A stretch of 64,000 nt of DNA from Cedecea neteri (GTDB lineage: Bacteria; Pseudomonadota; Gammaproteobacteria; Enterobacterales; Enterobacteriaceae). Below are positions 1 through 12,271 of this stretch, piece by piece. A program made the position numbers and the translations under genes. The first letter of the stretch is position 1, and each line of letters opens with the position of its first letter. Below the pieces are notes generated by a model, which ran no database searches, had not been told where the DNA came from, and saw nothing but the letters and a program-made list of their open reading frames with translations. Where the stretch lies: the NCBI RefSeq assembly GCF_000757825.1, contig NZ_CP009451.1, forward strand, positions 1,798,001 to 1,862,000, written 5' to 3'.

Positions 1-2076
<2,076 letters not shown>

Positions 2077-2107
2077 CGGTCTTTTATTTTTTACCTTTTT
2101 GGCCCTC

Positions 2108-2134
2108 GGGCGACAGTCAAGTTCCCTGTCGCCC
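2108..2134 (+). other. Perfect hairpin between glnD and dapD
   Basis: A 9-bp perfect inverted repeat (GGGCGACAG and CTGTCGCCC) with a 9-base loop lies 30 bases after the glnD stop. It is followed by AAAAG rather than a T run, so it is not a standard intrinsic terminator in either direction. It would sit in the dapD 5' leader if transcription comes from upstream. The role is unknown. Confidence 0.5.
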
Positions 2135-2173
2135 AAAAGTTGAAAGGTAAGTCACAATCAGGAAATGTTCATC

Positions 2174-2998
2174 ATGCAGCAGCTACAAAATGTAATCGAG
2201 TCCGCTTTCGAGCGTCGCGCCGAGATCACCCCGGCAAATGTTGATACCGTGACCCGCGAAGCGGTGAATCAGGTGATTGCCCTGCTCGACAGCGGTGCGC
2301 TGCGCGTTGCTGAAAAAATTGACGGCCAGTGGGTAACCCACCAGTGGCTGAAGAAAGCGGTTCTGCTTTCTTTCCGCATTAACGACAATAAAGTCATCGA
2401 AGGCGCTGAAAGCCGCTATTTCGATAAAGTCCCGATGAAATTCGCCGACTACGACGAAGCTCGTTTCCAGAAAGAAGGCTTCCGCGTTGTGCCACCTGCG
2501 GCGGTCCGCCAGGGTGCTTTCATCGCACGTAACACCGTGCTGATGCCTTCCTACGTCAACATCGGCGCCTACGTCGATGAAGGCACCATGGTTGATACCT
2601 GGGCGACCGTTGGCTCCTGCGCGCAGATTGGTAAAAACGTTCACCTGTCCGGCGGCGTCGGCATCGGTGGCGTACTTGAGCCGCTGCAGGCTAACCCAAC
2701 CATCATCGAAGACAACTGCTTCATCGGCGCACGTTCCGAAGTCGTCGAAGGCGTGATCGTCGAAGAAGGTTCCGTTATCTCCATGGGCGTTTATATCGGC
2801 CAGAGCACCCGTATCTACGATCGCGAAACCGGTGAAGTGCACTACGGCCGCGTTCCGGCGGGCTCCGTTGTCGTTTCCGGCAACCTGCCTTCTAAAGACG
2901 GTTCCTACAGCCTGTACTGCGCGGTCATCGTGAAGAAAGTGGACGCCAAAACCCGCGGTAAAGTGGGCATCAACGAACTGCTGCGCACCATCGACTAA
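2174..2998 (+). CDS. dapD: 2,3,4,5-tetrahydropyridine-2,6-dicarboxylate N-succinyltransferase DapD
   Basis: DapD transfers a succinyl group from succinyl-CoA to tetrahydrodipicolinate in the lysine/diaminopimelate pathway, which also feeds peptidoglycan. The 274-residue product has the E. coli length. Its C-terminal half is a left-handed beta helix of hexapeptide repeats (stretches such as [27 protein letters not shown] and [19 protein letters not shown]). The start chosen is the ATG at 2174, which gives the family N terminus MQQLQN and has AGGAA about ten bases upstream; an in-frame ATG at 2165 would overlap that ribosome site. A strong hairpin terminator follows. In E. coli yaeI stands between dapD and yaeH; it is absent here. 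Confidence 0.97.
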   Translation: MQQLQNVIESAFERRAEITPANVDTVTREAVNQVIALLDSGALRVAEKIDGQWVTHQWLKKAVLLSFRINDNKVIEGAESRYFDKVPMKFADYDEARFQKEGFRVVPPAAVRQGAFIARNTVLMPSYVNIGAYVDEGTMVDTWATVGSCAQIGKNVHLSGGVGIGGVLEPLQANPTIIEDNCFIGARSEVVEGVIVEEGSVISMGVYIGQSTRIYDRETGEVHYGRVPAGSVVVSGNLPSKDGSYSLYCAVIVKKVDAKTRGKVGINELLRTID

Positions 2999-3014
2999 GT
3001 TTTTTGCAGCAAAA

Positions 3015-3036
3015 GGCGGGTTATCCCGCCTTTTTT
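3015..3036 (+). terminator. dapD terminator
   Basis: Stem GGCGGG/CCCGCC with a TTAT loop followed by six T, 17 bases after the dapD stop. A run of four A precedes it, so some activity on the opposite strand is possible. Confidence 0.85.
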
Positions 3037-3108
3037 GCATCTGGCACTAGCGGAAAAGGAATTTTCCGTTAACTCTCTAATGGTTATTGATATTTAAGGG
3101 TACCGCTT

Positions 3109-3498
3109 ATGTACGATAATTTAAAAAGTCTGGGTATTACCAATCCTGATGAAATCGATCGTTACAGCCTCCGGCAGGAAGCCAACAACGATATCCTGAA
3201 AGTCTATTTCCAGAAGGATAAGGGCGAGTTTTTTGCCAAAAGCGTGAAGTTTAAATACCCACGCCAGCGCAAAACCGTGGTGGCCGATGGTGTAGGCCAG
3301 GGCTACAAAGAAGTGCAGGAGATCAGCCCCAACCTGCGCTATGTCATCGATGAGCTCGATCAGCTTTGCCAGCGCGACCGCACCGAGGTCGATCTGAAGC
3401 GTAAGATCCTCGACGATCTGCGCCACCTCGAGTCAGTGGTGACCAACAAGATCAGCGAAATTGAATCCGATCTGGAAAAACTGACCCGTAACAAGTAG
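3109..3498 (+). CDS. yaeH: UPF0325 family protein YaeH
   Basis: A 129-residue acidic/basic soluble protein matching YaeH of E. coli (128 residues), a family of unknown function. The N terminus [10 protein letters not shown] and the C-terminal coiled-coil-like helix (residues about 80-125, heptad-like [14 protein letters not shown] then [11 protein letters not shown]) are clear. No catalytic motif or signal peptide is seen. In E. coli the next gene is cdaR, the sugar-diacid regulator; here degP follows directly in the opposite orientation across a shared terminator. Family assignment is firm; no function can be stated. Confidence 0.92.
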   Translation: MYDNLKSLGITNPDEIDRYSLRQEANNDILKVYFQKDKGEFFAKSVKFKYPRQRKTVVADGVGQGYKEVQEISPNLRYVIDELDQLCQRDRTEVDLKRKILDDLRHLESVVTNKISEIESDLEKLTRNK

Positions 3499-3517
3499 TT
3501 CAGTAACCCATAAAAAA

Positions 3518-3539
3518 GGGCCGCTTTTGCGGCCCTTTT
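3518..3539. terminator. Shared terminator between yaeH and degP
   Basis: Stem GGGCCGC/GCGGCCC with a four-T loop. It is flanked by seven A on the left and TTTT on the right, so it can end transcription of the two convergent genes. Confidence 0.85.
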
Positions 3540-3555
3540 CAGTTCTACACGGAGA

Positions 3556-4983
3556 TTACTGCATCAACAGGTAAATCTGCGAATCACCACGCTGGATGTT
3601 CAGCGCCATCACCGACGGCTTGCTGTCCATCACTTTACGCAGCTCGGCGATGTTGTTCACCGCCTGCTGGTTCACGCCCACGATAATGTCACCTTTTTTC
3701 AGGCCAATACGCGCCGCCGGAGTATTTGGCTTCACGCTGGTGACCTGCACGCCTTTCTGATCTTTACCGCCGCGGTTGCTCATTTCAGCCCCGTCGATAC
3801 CGGTAAAGATAGTGGCAGCATCTACCTGGTTCTGGGTGCTTTGCTGCAGCTCCAGGCTGACCGTCACAGGCTTGCCGTCGCGCAGCAGGCCCAGCGAGAT
3901 TTTGCTGCCTACTGGCATAGAACCGACTTCTGCACGCAGCGCGGCGAAGCTACTGATAGGCTTATTATTCAGGGAGGTAATTACATCCCCGGCCTTAATG
4001 CCCGCTTTTGCGGCGGAAGAGTTCGGCATCACCTGGCTGACAAACGCGCCGCGCTGAGCGTCGACTTTCATCGCTTTCGCCAGCTCAGAGTTCAGCTCGG
4101 TGCCCAGAATCCCCAGCTCGCCGCGGCGAACCTGGCCGTACTGCACCATCTGAGCGGTCAGGTTTTTCACCATATTGCTCGGAATAGCGAAGCCGATACC
4201 GATGTTGCCGCCGTCCGGCGCCAGAATTGCGGTGTTGATCCCGATAAGCTCGCCGTTCAGGTTAACCAGCGCCCCACCGGAGTTACCGCGGTTAATCGCC
4301 GCATCGGTCTGGATAAAGTTTTCGTAGTTTTCAACGTTCAGGCCGCTACGACCCAGCGCCGAAACGATACCGGAGGTCACGGTTTCACCCAGGCCATACG
4401 GGTTCCCAATCGCCACGGTGTAGTCCCCTACGCGCAGCGCGTCGGAGTCGGCAATTTTAATCGCCGTCAGGTTTTTCGGATCCTGTAGCTGGATAAGCGC
4501 GATATCGGAGCGCGGGTCTTTACCCACCACTTTGGCGTCAAACTTACGGCCATCGCTCAGCTGAACCTTGATCACGCTGGCGTTATCCACCACGTGGTTA
4601 TTGGTGACGACATAGCCTTTCGCTGCGTCAATAATGACGCCAGAACCCAGCGCCATAAATTTCTGCTGCTGGCTGCCGCCCTGACCAGCGCCCTGACAGA
4701 ACGGCGAGCTCTGGAACGGCGAACCGTCCTGGCAGAACGGTGAGTTATCACCGAAGAATTGCTGGAAATTACGCCCCATACGCGGAGTATTTACCGTTGT
4801 GCTCCCTTCAACGTTGATACTCACCACTGAAGGCATCACCTGCTCCAGCATCGGCGCAAGGCTTGGCAGCGGCTGCGCAGCAGATGCAGAAGAGGCCGTC
4901 TCAGCGGCGGAGGCAGACATCGGACTCAGCGCCAAACCCAGACTAAGAGCCAGCGCACTCATTGCTAACGTGGTTTTTTTCAT
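3556..4983 (-). CDS. degP: Periplasmic serine endoprotease DegP (HtrA)
   Basis: DegP is an ATP-independent protease and chaperone that handles misfolded envelope proteins. The 475-residue precursor starts with a Sec signal peptide ending near ASA|AET (residue 26-27). The trypsin-like domain carries the triad H130 (in TNNHVV), D160 (in RSDIAL) and S235 (in GNSGG). The LA loop holds the cysteine pair C84/C96 typical of enterobacterial DegP. Two PDZ domains fill the C-terminal 200 residues. A sigma-E type promoter lies upstream at 5037-5063, which agrees with its known envelope-stress control. cdaR, its neighbour in E. coli, is missing. Confidence 0.98.
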   Translation of the reverse strand: MKKTTLAMSALALSLGLALSPMSASAAETASSASAAQPLPSLAPMLEQVMPSVVSINVEGSTTVNTPRMGRNFQQFFGDNSPFCQDGSPFQSSPFCQGAGQGGSQQQKFMALGSGVIIDAAKGYVVTNNHVVDNASVIKVQLSDGRKFDAKVVGKDPRSDIALIQLQDPKNLTAIKIADSDALRVGDYTVAIGNPYGLGETVTSGIVSALGRSGLNVENYENFIQTDAAINRGNSGGALVNLNGELIGINTAILAPDGGNIGIGFAIPSNMVKNLTAQMVQYGQVRRGELGILGTELNSELAKAMKVDAQRGAFVSQVMPNSSAAKAGIKAGDVITSLNNKPISSFAALRAEVGSMPVGSKISLGLLRDGKPVTVSLELQQSTQNQVDAATIFTGIDGAEMSNRGGKDQKGVQVTSVKPNTPAARIGLKKGDIIVGVNQQAVNNIAELRKVMDSKPSVMALNIQRGDSQIYLLMQ

Positions 4984-5036
4984 GGAATCATCTCAACTTT
5001 CAAATAACGCAAAATTGCTGTGTTGGTGTACACCAT

Positions 5037-5063
5037 TCAGAGTGAACTTTACGCGCTAAGTTC
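5037..5063 (-). promoter_or_regulatory. Sigma-E type promoter of degP
   Basis: On the minus strand GAACTT (5058-5063) and TCTGA (5037-5041) are separated by exactly 16 bases. This is the sigma-E arrangement known for degP of E. coli. The start site would lie near 5030, about 50 bases before the degP ATG. Confidence 0.8.
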
Positions 5064-5126
5064 AGCGCTTAAGTGCATGGAAAAAGTAAAAAATTATTGG
5101 TCATCTTTACAAAACTCGCGAAAACC

Positions 5127-6641
5127 TCACTCCACCGCCATCAGGCGTCGATACTCATCCCAGGCGTATAAATCGGTCATTCCACTGATGTAATCCTGGA
5201 TAAGCCTTGCACGGAAATAGTATTCCCACACGGAAAAATCAAGGCTTGCCGGGTGTAAAGCGTTCACCGCTTCCACATAGGCAAGCCTATGTTTGGTCGA
5301 AAGCTTATGGAAAAGGCGTGACGCGATAGGCAGACGGCGCAGGCTTTCCTTGCTGACCAGCTCCGTGAAATCCTCGGTTGAAAGTTCGAGTAAGGGACTG
5401 TAAATATCCAGTAAGCCGCTGATAACCCGGTAACCCTGCAGTTCCAGCTGTTCGATATCCGGGTGGCTGAACACCTGGCGCACGGCCACCTGTTTATACA
5501 GCTCCAGCAGCCGGGCAAACGGGCTGTCGTCCTCCAGCAGCGCATGATTGAACTCGCCGGAGTAAATCTCCGGTAAATTGTCGATAAAGCGCTGGGCGGC
5601 GTACGGGGCCAGCTTGTTCAGCGTATTGACGCGCAGATACATAAAGAACTGATCTTCCGCGCTGCGTCGCATTTGATTGGTGCGGGATTTATCCCAGGCA
5701 TCTTTCACCACCAGCTCAAAGAGATCGCCCTTCGCCTGCTCTCCCCATGACTCGCAGAGATGCTGATACAGTTGCTCAACGCTGAAAATACGTTTTTCGA
5801 CGGCATCTTCCAGATCGGCCACGCAGTAAGAAATATCGTCCGCCGCTTCCATTATCCAGGTGAGAGGAAAACGGCTGTATTCGCCAAGATCCAGCTCTTT
5901 GCGCAGGCGGGCGATATACCCTTCTTCCGACAGATAAAAGCCCGGTTTTTTCATTAAATAAGCGTGGCTGGCAGGTGGCGTGTCGGCAAACCAGGCTGGA
6001 CGGGTGTACTTGAGGATGCAGCCGACCTGCGCCCAGGTCAGGTTCATCCGCAGCAGGCTATGCACCAGGCGAATACCCTGTGCGTTCCCTTCGAAATGAC
6101 ATAAATCCTGACGCACTTTACTGCGTAATGCGTTTAAAGACTCTTCGCCTTCGCGCAGCCGTAAAACGTCCACCTTGCAGCGGTCTTCGCTACGGGGCTG
6201 GCCGCCGCTGTCTTTTGGCTGCAGGCGCTGGCGAAACCAGTCGTTAATCGCCGACTCGCCAAAATGGCCGAACGGGGGATTACCGATGTCATGCATCAGG
6301 CAGGCCATTTCCACTATGCTTTCAAACGGGCCGGTCAGCTCATCGAGGCCATATTTCTCCAGCGCCTTTTGCTCCTTCAGGCGGCTGAGGATCTCCTTGG
6401 CAATGTAGCGCCCTACCTGCTGAACCTCTAGCGAATGGGTAAGACGGGTGCGCACGGCGGCATTGCGTTCAAGCGGGAAGACCTGAGTTTTCTGCTGCAG
6501 GCGGCGGATGGCCGGAGAGTTGATTATCCTGCCGCGATCGCTTTCGAAGATGCGCAGGATCTCAAGTTCACTCTTCACGCCTTCGGGCGAGCGGAAGCGT
6601 CGGTGCCAGTTAATTTTTTTGCGGAAGTCTATTTCGCTCAT
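5127..6641 (-). CDS. dgt: Deoxyguanosinetriphosphate triphosphohydrolase Dgt
   Basis: Dgt cleaves dGTP to deoxyguanosine and tripolyphosphate and so limits the dGTP pool. It is a cytoplasmic HD-domain enzyme of 504 residues (505 in E. coli). Metal ligands H69 (RLTHS), H117-D118 ([15 protein letters not shown]) and the later ADDISY aspartate are present. The start is the ATG at 6641, giving MSEIDFRKK and preceded by AGGAG seven bases upstream; a further in-frame ATG 39 bases upstream has no homologous sequence. It is transcribed away from mtnN across a 94-base gap and is followed by degP on the same strand, which has its own promoter. Confidence 0.96.
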   Translation of the reverse strand: MSEIDFRKKINWHRRFRSPEGVKSELEILRIFESDRGRIINSPAIRRLQQKTQVFPLERNAAVRTRLTHSLEVQQVGRYIAKEILSRLKEQKALEKYGLDELTGPFESIVEMACLMHDIGNPPFGHFGESAINDWFRQRLQPKDSGGQPRSEDRCKVDVLRLREGEESLNALRSKVRQDLCHFEGNAQGIRLVHSLLRMNLTWAQVGCILKYTRPAWFADTPPASHAYLMKKPGFYLSEEGYIARLRKELDLGEYSRFPLTWIMEAADDISYCVADLEDAVEKRIFSVEQLYQHLCESWGEQAKGDLFELVVKDAWDKSRTNQMRRSAEDQFFMYLRVNTLNKLAPYAAQRFIDNLPEIYSGEFNHALLEDDSPFARLLELYKQVAVRQVFSHPDIEQLELQGYRVISGLLDIYSPLLELSTEDFTELVSKESLRRLPIASRLFHKLSTKHRLAYVEAVNALHPASLDFSVWEYYFRARLIQDYISGMTDLYAWDEYRRLMAVE

Positions 6642-6735
6642 GCCCACTCCTGTTCCGTTGATAAGGAGACTGTTTGCCATGATAGACTATGCCCCGAAAA
6701 TCGAGTCATGTTCCACCACATTAGCGAGTATCTCT

Positions 6736-7434
6736 ATGAAAGCAGGCATTATTGGTGCAATGGAAGAAGAAGTTACGCTGCTGCGTGACAAAATCGAAAA
6801 CCGTCACACTCTGAGCATCGCCGGTTGCGAAATTTATACCGGGACGCTGAACGGTGTTGAAGTGGCGCTGCTGAAGTCCGGCATCGGCAAAGTTTCTGCG
6901 GCCATGGGTGCTACGCTGCTGCTGGAACACTGCAAGCCGGACGTTATCATCAACACCGGTTCAGCGGGTGGCCTGGCGCCAACGCTGAAAGTAGGCGATA
7001 TCGTGGTGTCCGACGAAGTACGCTATCACGATGCTGACGTCACCGCTTTCGGTTACGAGTATGGCCAGATGGCGGGCTGTCCGGCGGCTTTCGTTGCCGA
7101 CAAAAAGCTTATCGACGCGGCAGAAACCTGCATTAAAGAGCTGGATCTGCACGCGGTTCGCGGCCTGATCGTCAGCGGCGACGCGTTTATTAACGGCTCC
7201 GTTGCGCTGGCAAAAATTCGCCACAACTTCCCGCAGGCCGTTGCGGTAGAAATGGAAGCGACGGCTATTGGCCACGTCTGCCATAACTTCCACACGCCGT
7301 TCGTGGTGGTTCGCGCTATCTCCGACGTCGCCGACCAGCAGTCTCACCTCAGCTTTGAAGAGTTCCTGGCCGTTGCGGCGAAACAATCCACCCTGATGGT
7401 GGAGAAACTGGTTCAGCATCTGGCTCGTGGCTAA
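6736..7434 (+). CDS. mtnN: 5'-methylthioadenosine/S-adenosylhomocysteine nucleosidase MtnN (Pfs)
   Basis: MtnN removes adenine from methylthioadenosine, S-adenosylhomocysteine and 5'-deoxyadenosine. It recycles SAM by-products, including those of spermidine synthesis by the speE/speD products of this window, and it makes the AI-2 precursor. The 232-residue product equals E. coli MtnN in length. The active residues E12 (MEEEV), E174 within VEMEATA and the catalytic aspartate of AISDVAD are present. The start at 6736 gives [12 protein letters not shown]; the frame is open further upstream but that part crosses dgt. The last eight bases overlap the GTG start of btuF, so the two are translationally coupled. 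Confidence 0.98.
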   Translation: MKAGIIGAMEEEVTLLRDKIENRHTLSIAGCEIYTGTLNGVEVALLKSGIGKVSAAMGATLLLEHCKPDVIINTGSAGGLAPTLKVGDIVVSDEVRYHDADVTAFGYEYGQMAGCPAAFVADKKLIDAAETCIKELDLHAVRGLIVSGDAFINGSVALAKIRHNFPQAVAVEMEATAIGHVCHNFHTPFVVVRAISDVADQQSHLSFEEFLAVAAKQSTLMVEKLVQHLARG

Positions 7435-8227
7435 GCTCATCCTTTGGCGCGGGGCCGCCGCCCTGCTCCTTTGCCTCCCGGCGCTGCTGTTGGCGGCGCC
7501 TCGGGTCATCTCCCTCTCACCCGCTAATACCGAACTGGCCTTCGCGGCCGGTATCACCCCTATTGCGGTGAGCGCTTACTCTGATTACCCACCTCAGGCA
7601 AAGCAGATTGAACAGTTAGCCAACTGGCAGGGCGTCAATTTCGAGCGCATTGTCGCCCTGAAGCCGGATGCGGTACTGGCCTGGCGCGGCGGTAATCCCG
7701 ACAGGCAGGTTAACCAGCTTGTTTCGCTGGGGATCAAGGTCATCTGGCTGGATCCGAAAAGTGTCTCTGACGTTGAGGCCGCGCTGCGCCAGCTTGCACC
7801 GCTTAGCCCAACGCCTGAAAAAGCGCTGAAGGCCGCGGCTGAGCTTTCCCGTCAGTTTGCCGAGCTGAAAGCCCGCTACGGCCATACCCAAAGCAAAAAA
7901 GTGTTCCTGCAGTTCAGCCAGCAGCCGCTTTTTACCACCAGCAAAGAGTCGATTCAGAACGAAGTCGTTGAGCTATGCGGCGGGCAAAATATCTTTGCCG
8001 ACAGCCGGGTGCCCTGGCCACAGGTCAGCCGTGAACAGGTGCTGATGCGCAAACCACAGGCTATTATTATTGCTGGCGATGCGAGCAATATTCCGTCCGT
8101 ACGGCAGTTCTGGAGTAATCAGTTGAAAGTTCCGGTTATTGCCGTCAATGATGACTGGTTTACACGTTCCGGCCCGCGTATTATCCTCGCCGCAAAACAG
8201 CTCTGCGAAGAGCTGGCGAAAGCTTAA
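7427..8227 (+). CDS. btuF: Vitamin B12 periplasmic binding protein BtuF
   Basis: BtuF captures cobalamin in the periplasm and presents it to the BtuCD transporter, whose genes lie elsewhere. The 266 residues match E. coli BtuF in length. There is a signal peptide of about 22 residues ending LLLAAPRV, then a class III binding-protein fold with the typical [14 protein letters not shown] and [11 protein letters not shown] segments. Start is GTG at 7427, inside the end of mtnN, as in E. coli. yadS follows 22 bases after the stop, so mtnN-btuF-yadS probably form one transcript. Confidence 0.96.
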   Translation: MAKLILWRGAAALLLCLPALLLAAPRVISLSPANTELAFAAGITPIAVSAYSDYPPQAKQIEQLANWQGVNFERIVALKPDAVLAWRGGNPDRQVNQLVSLGIKVIWLDPKSVSDVEAALRQLAPLSPTPEKALKAAAELSRQFAELKARYGHTQSKKVFLQFSQQPLFTTSKESIQNEVVELCGGQNIFADSRVPWPQVSREQVLMRKPQAIIIAGDASNIPSVRQFWSNQLKVPVIAVNDDWFTRSGPRIILAAKQLCEELAKA

Positions 8228-8249
8228 CGTCACGCTCTGAGGGTCATAA

Positions 8250-8870
8250 ATGCTGGTCTATTGGCTGGATATCGTCGGTACCGCCGTGTTTGCTATTTCC
8301 GGCGTTTTGCTAGCCGGAAAGCTGCGGATGGATCCCTTTGGCGTGCTGGTGCTTGGCGTGGTCACGGCGGTAGGCGGGGGCACGATCCGCGATATGGCGC
8401 TGGCTAACGGCCCGGTGTTTTGGGTGAAAGATCCCACGGACCTCGTCGTCGCTATGGTGACCTGTATGCTGACAATTGTGCTGATACGCCAGCCTCGCCG
8501 CTTGCCTAAGTGGGTTCTTCCCGTGCTCGATGCCGTCGGCCTGGCGGTGTTTGTGGGTATTGGCGTCAACAAGGCTTTTCTCGCGCATGCCAGCCCGCTG
8601 GTTGCAATCTGCATGGGCGTAATTACCGGAGTAGGCGGCGGGATCATCCGCGACGTGCTGGCGCGCGAAATCCCTATGATTTTGCGCACTGAGATTTACG
8701 CCACCGCCTGCATTATCGGCGGTATCGTCCACGCCACGGCTTACCACACCTTTGACGTCCCGCTGGATCAGGCCAGTATGATTGGCATGGTGGTGACTTT
8801 GGTGATTCGCCTGGCGGCCATCTACTGGCACCTTAAACTGCCGACCTTTGCGCTAAATGACCGACAATAG
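8250..8870 (+). CDS. yadS: TRIC-family trimeric cation channel protein YadS
   Basis: An inner-membrane protein of 206 residues with about seven hydrophobic helices. It contains two copies of the UPF0126 repeat, each with a glycine-rich GGG(T/I)IRD motif (near residues 42-48 and 130-136), which defines the prokaryotic TRIC channel family. Bacterial TRIC proteins form potassium-permeable homotrimers in structural studies; the physiological role of YadS is not established. A GAGGG ribosome site precedes the ATG. The gene ends at a terminator shared with erpA. Confidence 0.9.
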   Translation: MLVYWLDIVGTAVFAISGVLLAGKLRMDPFGVLVLGVVTAVGGGTIRDMALANGPVFWVKDPTDLVVAMVTCMLTIVLIRQPRRLPKWVLPVLDAVGLAVFVGIGVNKAFLAHASPLVAICMGVITGVGGGIIRDVLAREIPMILRTEIYATACIIGGIVHATAYHTFDVPLDQASMIGMVVTLVIRLAAIYWHLKLPTFALNDRQ

Positions 8871-8880
8871 CGATAAAAAA

Positions 8881-8910
8881 AGCCGCGTTTGATACGCGGC
8901 TTTCTTGTTT
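8881..8910. terminator. Shared terminator between yadS and erpA
   Basis: Stem AGCCGCG/CGCGGCT with a 7-base loop, preceded by seven A in AAAAAAAGCC and followed by TTCTTGTTT. It separates two convergent genes. Confidence 0.8.
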
Positions 8911-8920
8911 CAGCTGAACA

Positions 8921-9265
8921 TCAGATGCTGAAGGAAGAACCACACCCACAGGTGCTTTTTGCGTTCGGGTTGGTCACCACGAAGCGGGAGCCTTCCAGGC
9001 CTTCGCTGTAATCTACCGCGCCGCCGACCAGGTATTGCAGGCTCATCGGATCCACAACCAGAGCAACGCCCTGTTTCTCGATGGTCATGTCGCCGTCGTT
9101 AATCTGGTCGTCAAAGGTGAAGCCATACTGGAAGCCGCTGCAACCACCACCGGTGATATAGACGCGAAGTTTCAGATCAGGGTTCTCTTCGTCTGCAATC
9201 AGACTTTTCACTTTATTGGCTGCTGCTTCGGTAAACTGCAGCGGCAGCGCTACGTCATCACTCAT
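8921..9265 (-). CDS. erpA: Iron-sulfur cluster insertion protein ErpA
   Basis: ErpA is an A-type carrier that delivers 4Fe-4S clusters to targets, among them the isoprenoid enzymes IspG/IspH. The product has 114 residues, as in E. coli, with the three cluster-binding cysteines C42 (GGGCSGFQ), C106 and C108 (STCGCGSS). The start at 9265 has GGGAG seven bases upstream and gives MSDDVALPL; a longer frame upstream is not homologous. It lies 80 bases after clcA on the same strand. Confidence 0.97.
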   Translation of the reverse strand: MSDDVALPLQFTEAAANKVKSLIADEENPDLKLRVYITGGGCSGFQYGFTFDDQINDGDMTIEKQGVALVVDPMSLQYLVGGAVDYSEGLEGSRFVVTNPNAKSTCGCGSSFSI

Positions 9266-9345
9266 TTTTTGCTCCCAACAATGAACAAGTCGGGCAGAAA
9301 ATAACCCGCACTTTAGCGGCATTATCTAATACCCTGGTAAATCGT

Positions 9346-10767
9346 TCAAGTATTCTGCCCGGCAGAAGCCAGCTCGTTCGCTCTGGCCTTCTCAGCCTCT
9401 TGTTTTGCCAGCGTTCTTGCCAGAATAACCGAGTATAAAGGTTTTCCGCCCAGGAATTGTGCCAACAGTGTGGCCCCAAGGCAGGTGATTATCATTGGCA
9501 GAATGAGCTGGTAATTATCCGTCATCTCAAGCACCAGCACGATTGCGGTCAACGGCGCGCGCAGTGAAGCCGCCAGCAGCGCCCCCATTCCGGCAATCGC
9601 AAAAGTCCCCATATCAAGGTGATAAGCCGGGAACCAGGCCGCACAGGCCGTACCGAAAGCCGTGCCTAACAGCGTGCCCAGCGCCAGCATTGGGGCAAAA
9701 ATACCCCCCGGTGCGCCGGAGGAAAAACACAGCAGCGTCGTGATAACGCGAGCCACAAACAGGAACAGCAGCATGCCGATGGTGTAGTTCCCCATCGCCG
9801 CAATTGGGATCAGACTAAACCCGCCGCCGGACGCCGCCTGCTGAATAAGCCCCAGCACGCCGCAAAGTCCACCGATGAGCCCGCCAATCAGCACCCATTT
9901 CTTAATATTGCCGCCGTGGATGCGCTGGAACATATCCTGAGCGCCAATCACCAGCCGGTTAAATACCACGCCGACAATGCCAAAGATCATGCCGAGGATC
10001 AGGTACAGCCACAGCGTGTTGACCGGCGCATCCGCCAGTTTGCCGACCTGAATCACCGTCGTTTCGGTATTAAAGATACGGAACACGATGCTCGACATAA
10101 TCACGCCGATAAACACCGCTTTTATCGAAATCAGGTTGTAGCGGAACTGGCTACGCATCTCTTCGATGATAAACAGAATCCCGGCAAGAGGCGCATTAAA
10201 CGCGGCGGACAAGCCTGCGGCTGCGCCGGTCGCCAGCAGCGAGTGCCGGGCTTCTGCGCCTTTCATGCGAAAAATGTCGGTGACCATTCGCCCTATATTA
10301 CCGCCGAGCTGTACCGTTGGCCCTTCCCGCCCCAGCACCATTCCTGCACCAAGCGTGCCCATCCCGCCGATGAATTTCACCGGGATCACGCGCCACCAGC
10401 GCACCGGCCGCAAATCTTCCAGGGCACCTTCTATTTCAGGAATACCCGACCCACCGGCCTCCGGCGCAAAGCGACGCACCAGAAAATACCCCACCATCGC
10501 CAGCAGCGCGGAGCTGATAAACGCCAGCGGCCACACCAGCCAGGCGCTGTCAGCAACCTGCGCCAGCATACCGATACGGTGCTGCAGCACCCAGTTGACC
10601 GATTTCTCAAACGCCACGCCGACCAGGCCCGCCAGGGTTCCCACGATGGCAGCCATCAATAGAATCATTAGCGGCATTTTATCCTGGCCAATCAGGCGAC
10701 GCAGAATAGCGCCGCGACGCTGGCTTACGCTTTGCGCCGGGTCGAGAGAATCATGGGCTAAATTCAT
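9346..10767 (-). CDS. clcA: H+/Cl- exchange transporter ClcA
   Basis: ClcA exchanges two chloride ions for one proton across the inner membrane and is linked to extreme acid resistance. The CLC signatures are present: GSGIPE with S107, GREGPT with the gating glutamate E148, and the internal proton glutamate E203 in FIIEEM. Start at 10767 gives 473 residues, the E. coli length; an ATG 21 bases upstream is possible and neither has a strong ribosome site. About 18 membrane helices are expected from the fold. It is divergent from hemL across 177 bases and followed by erpA. Confidence 0.96.
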   Translation of the reverse strand: MNLAHDSLDPAQSVSQRRGAILRRLIGQDKMPLMILLMAAIVGTLAGLVGVAFEKSVNWVLQHRIGMLAQVADSAWLVWPLAFISSALLAMVGYFLVRRFAPEAGGSGIPEIEGALEDLRPVRWWRVIPVKFIGGMGTLGAGMVLGREGPTVQLGGNIGRMVTDIFRMKGAEARHSLLATGAAAGLSAAFNAPLAGILFIIEEMRSQFRYNLISIKAVFIGVIMSSIVFRIFNTETTVIQVGKLADAPVNTLWLYLILGMIFGIVGVVFNRLVIGAQDMFQRIHGGNIKKWVLIGGLIGGLCGVLGLIQQAASGGGFSLIPIAAMGNYTIGMLLFLFVARVITTLLCFSSGAPGGIFAPMLALGTLLGTAFGTACAAWFPAYHLDMGTFAIAGMGALLAASLRAPLTAIVLVLEMTDNYQLILPMIITCLGATLLAQFLGGKPLYSVILARTLAKQEAEKARANELASAGQNT

Positions 10768-10876
10768 GGGTTCAAACCGTTTAGTCATACAAATAAGGCG
10801 GGCATTTTACCCACAGAACACACCTTCGTCTTATTAAATTCCCTAATAAACCGTAACGTTTGATTTGGGCAAATAT

Positions 10877-10905
10877 TTCAACGCAGCGCAGGTTTCACAT
10901 AGAAT
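10877..10905 (+). promoter_or_regulatory. Probable sigma-70 promoter of hemL
   Basis: TAGAAT at 10900-10905 is a good -10 box. TTCAAC 17 bases upstream is a weak -35 box. The start would lie near 10912, about 30 bases before the hemL ATG. Confidence 0.45.
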
Positions 10906-10944
10906 AGCCCGCTGTCACCATTTCCACGAATCAGGAGCCGATTC

Positions 10945-12225
10945 ATGAGTAAGTCTGAAAACCTGTACGCCGCAGCCCGCCAGGTCATTCCCGGCGGCGT
11001 TAACTCACCGGTACGCGCCTTTACCGGCGTGGGCGGTGTGCCACTGTTTATCGAGCGTGCGGACGGGGCTTACCTGTATGACGCGGACGGTAAAGCCTAT
11101 ATTGATTACGTCGGCTCGTGGGGCCCTATGGTGCTCGGCCACAACCATCCGGCGATCCGCAATGCGGTCATCGAAGCCGTTGAGCGCGGTCTGAGCTTTG
11201 GGGCGCCAACCGAAATGGAAGTGAAAATGGCGGAGCTGGTTTGCGAACTGGTTCCGACCATGGATATGGTTCGTATGGTGAACTCCGGTACCGAAGCCAC
11301 CATGAGCGCCATCCGCCTGGCTCGCGGCTACACCGGCCGCGATAAAATCATCAAGTTCGAAGGCTGCTATCACGGCCACGCGGACTGCCTGCTGGTGAAA
11401 GCCGGATCCGGCGCGCTGACACTCGGCCAGCCAAACTCGCCGGGCGTACCGGCAGACTTTGCGAAACACACGCTGACCTGCACCTACAACGATCTGGTCT
11501 CCGTCCGCGAAGCCTTTGAGCAATATCCGCAGGATGTGGCCTGTATCATCGTTGAGCCGGTTGCCGGCAACATGAACTGCATTCCGCCTCACGCAGACTT
11601 CCTGCCGGGCCTGCGTGCGCTGTGCGACGAATTCGGCGCATTGCTGATTATCGATGAAGTTATGACCGGCTTCCGCGTGGCGCTGGCTGGCGCTCAGTCT
11701 TACTATGACGTCGAGCCAGACCTGACCTGCCTCGGCAAAATCATCGGCGGCGGGATGCCGGTAGGTGCCTTCGGCGGCCGCCGTGAAATCATGGACGCGC
11801 TGGCGCCAACCGGCCCGGTTTACCAGGCGGGTACGCTTTCCGGCAACCCAATTGCGATGGCGGCTGGCTTCGCCTGCCTGACCGAAGTCTCTCAGCCTGG
11901 CGTCCATCAGACTCTGACCGAACTGACGGAAATGCTGGCTACCGGCCTGCTTAAGGCGGCAAAAGCAGAAAACATCCCGCTGGTGGTGAATAACGTCGGC
12001 GGCATGTTCGGCCTGTTCTTCACCGATGCAGAAACAGTGACCGGCTATAAAGACGTGGTGGCATGCGACGTGGAGCGCTTCAAGCGCTTCTTCCACCTGA
12101 TGCTGCAAGAAGGCGTTTACCTGGCACCGTCCGCGTTTGAGGCGGGCTTTATGTCAGTGGCTCATAGCAAAGAAGATATTCAGAGAACCATCGACGCGGC
12201 GCGCCGCGTGTTTGCAAAACTGTAA
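10945..12225 (+). CDS. hemL: Glutamate-1-semialdehyde 2,1-aminomutase HemL
   Basis: HemL isomerises glutamate-1-semialdehyde to 5-aminolevulinate, the committed precursor of haem, sirohaem and cobalamin. It is a PLP enzyme of 426 residues, identical in length to E. coli HemL. The Schiff-base lysine is K265 in CLGKIIGGG, and the PLP-binding [10 protein letters not shown] segment and the NSGTEA phosphate loop are present. AGGAG lies eight bases ahead of the ATG. It is monocistronic here, ending at a long palindrome and facing fhuB. Confidence 0.98.
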   Translation: MSKSENLYAAARQVIPGGVNSPVRAFTGVGGVPLFIERADGAYLYDADGKAYIDYVGSWGPMVLGHNHPAIRNAVIEAVERGLSFGAPTEMEVKMAELVCELVPTMDMVRMVNSGTEATMSAIRLARGYTGRDKIIKFEGCYHGHADCLLVKAGSGALTLGQPNSPGVPADFAKHTLTCTYNDLVSVREAFEQYPQDVACIIVEPVAGNMNCIPPHADFLPGLRALCDEFGALLIIDEVMTGFRVALAGAQSYYDVEPDLTCLGKIIGGGMPVGAFGGRREIMDALAPTGPVYQAGTLSGNPIAMAAGFACLTEVSQPGVHQTLTELTEMLATGLLKAAKAENIPLVVNNVGGMFGLFFTDAETVTGYKDVVACDVERFKRFFHLMLQEGVYLAPSAFEAGFMSVAHSKEDIQRTIDAARRVFAKL

Positions 12226-12232
12226 TATCTAC

Positions 12233-12269
12233 CCTCACCCGGCCCCTTTGGGGATAAAGCCGGGTGAGG
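12233..12269. terminator. Palindrome/terminator between hemL and fhuB
   Basis: An 11-bp perfect inverted repeat (CCTCACCCGGC and GCCGGGTGAGG) encloses a smaller CCC-TTT-GGGG hairpin. There is no long T run. It lies eight bases after the hemL stop and two bases before the fhuB stop. The arm resembles other CCTCACCC/CTCTCCC palindromes in this window. Confidence 0.55.
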
Positions 12270-12271
12270 CG

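Noticed and set aside
6508..6735. A 76-codon upstream extension of mtnN
   Set aside because: The extension overlaps the start of dgt on the other strand and is not homologous to MtnN.
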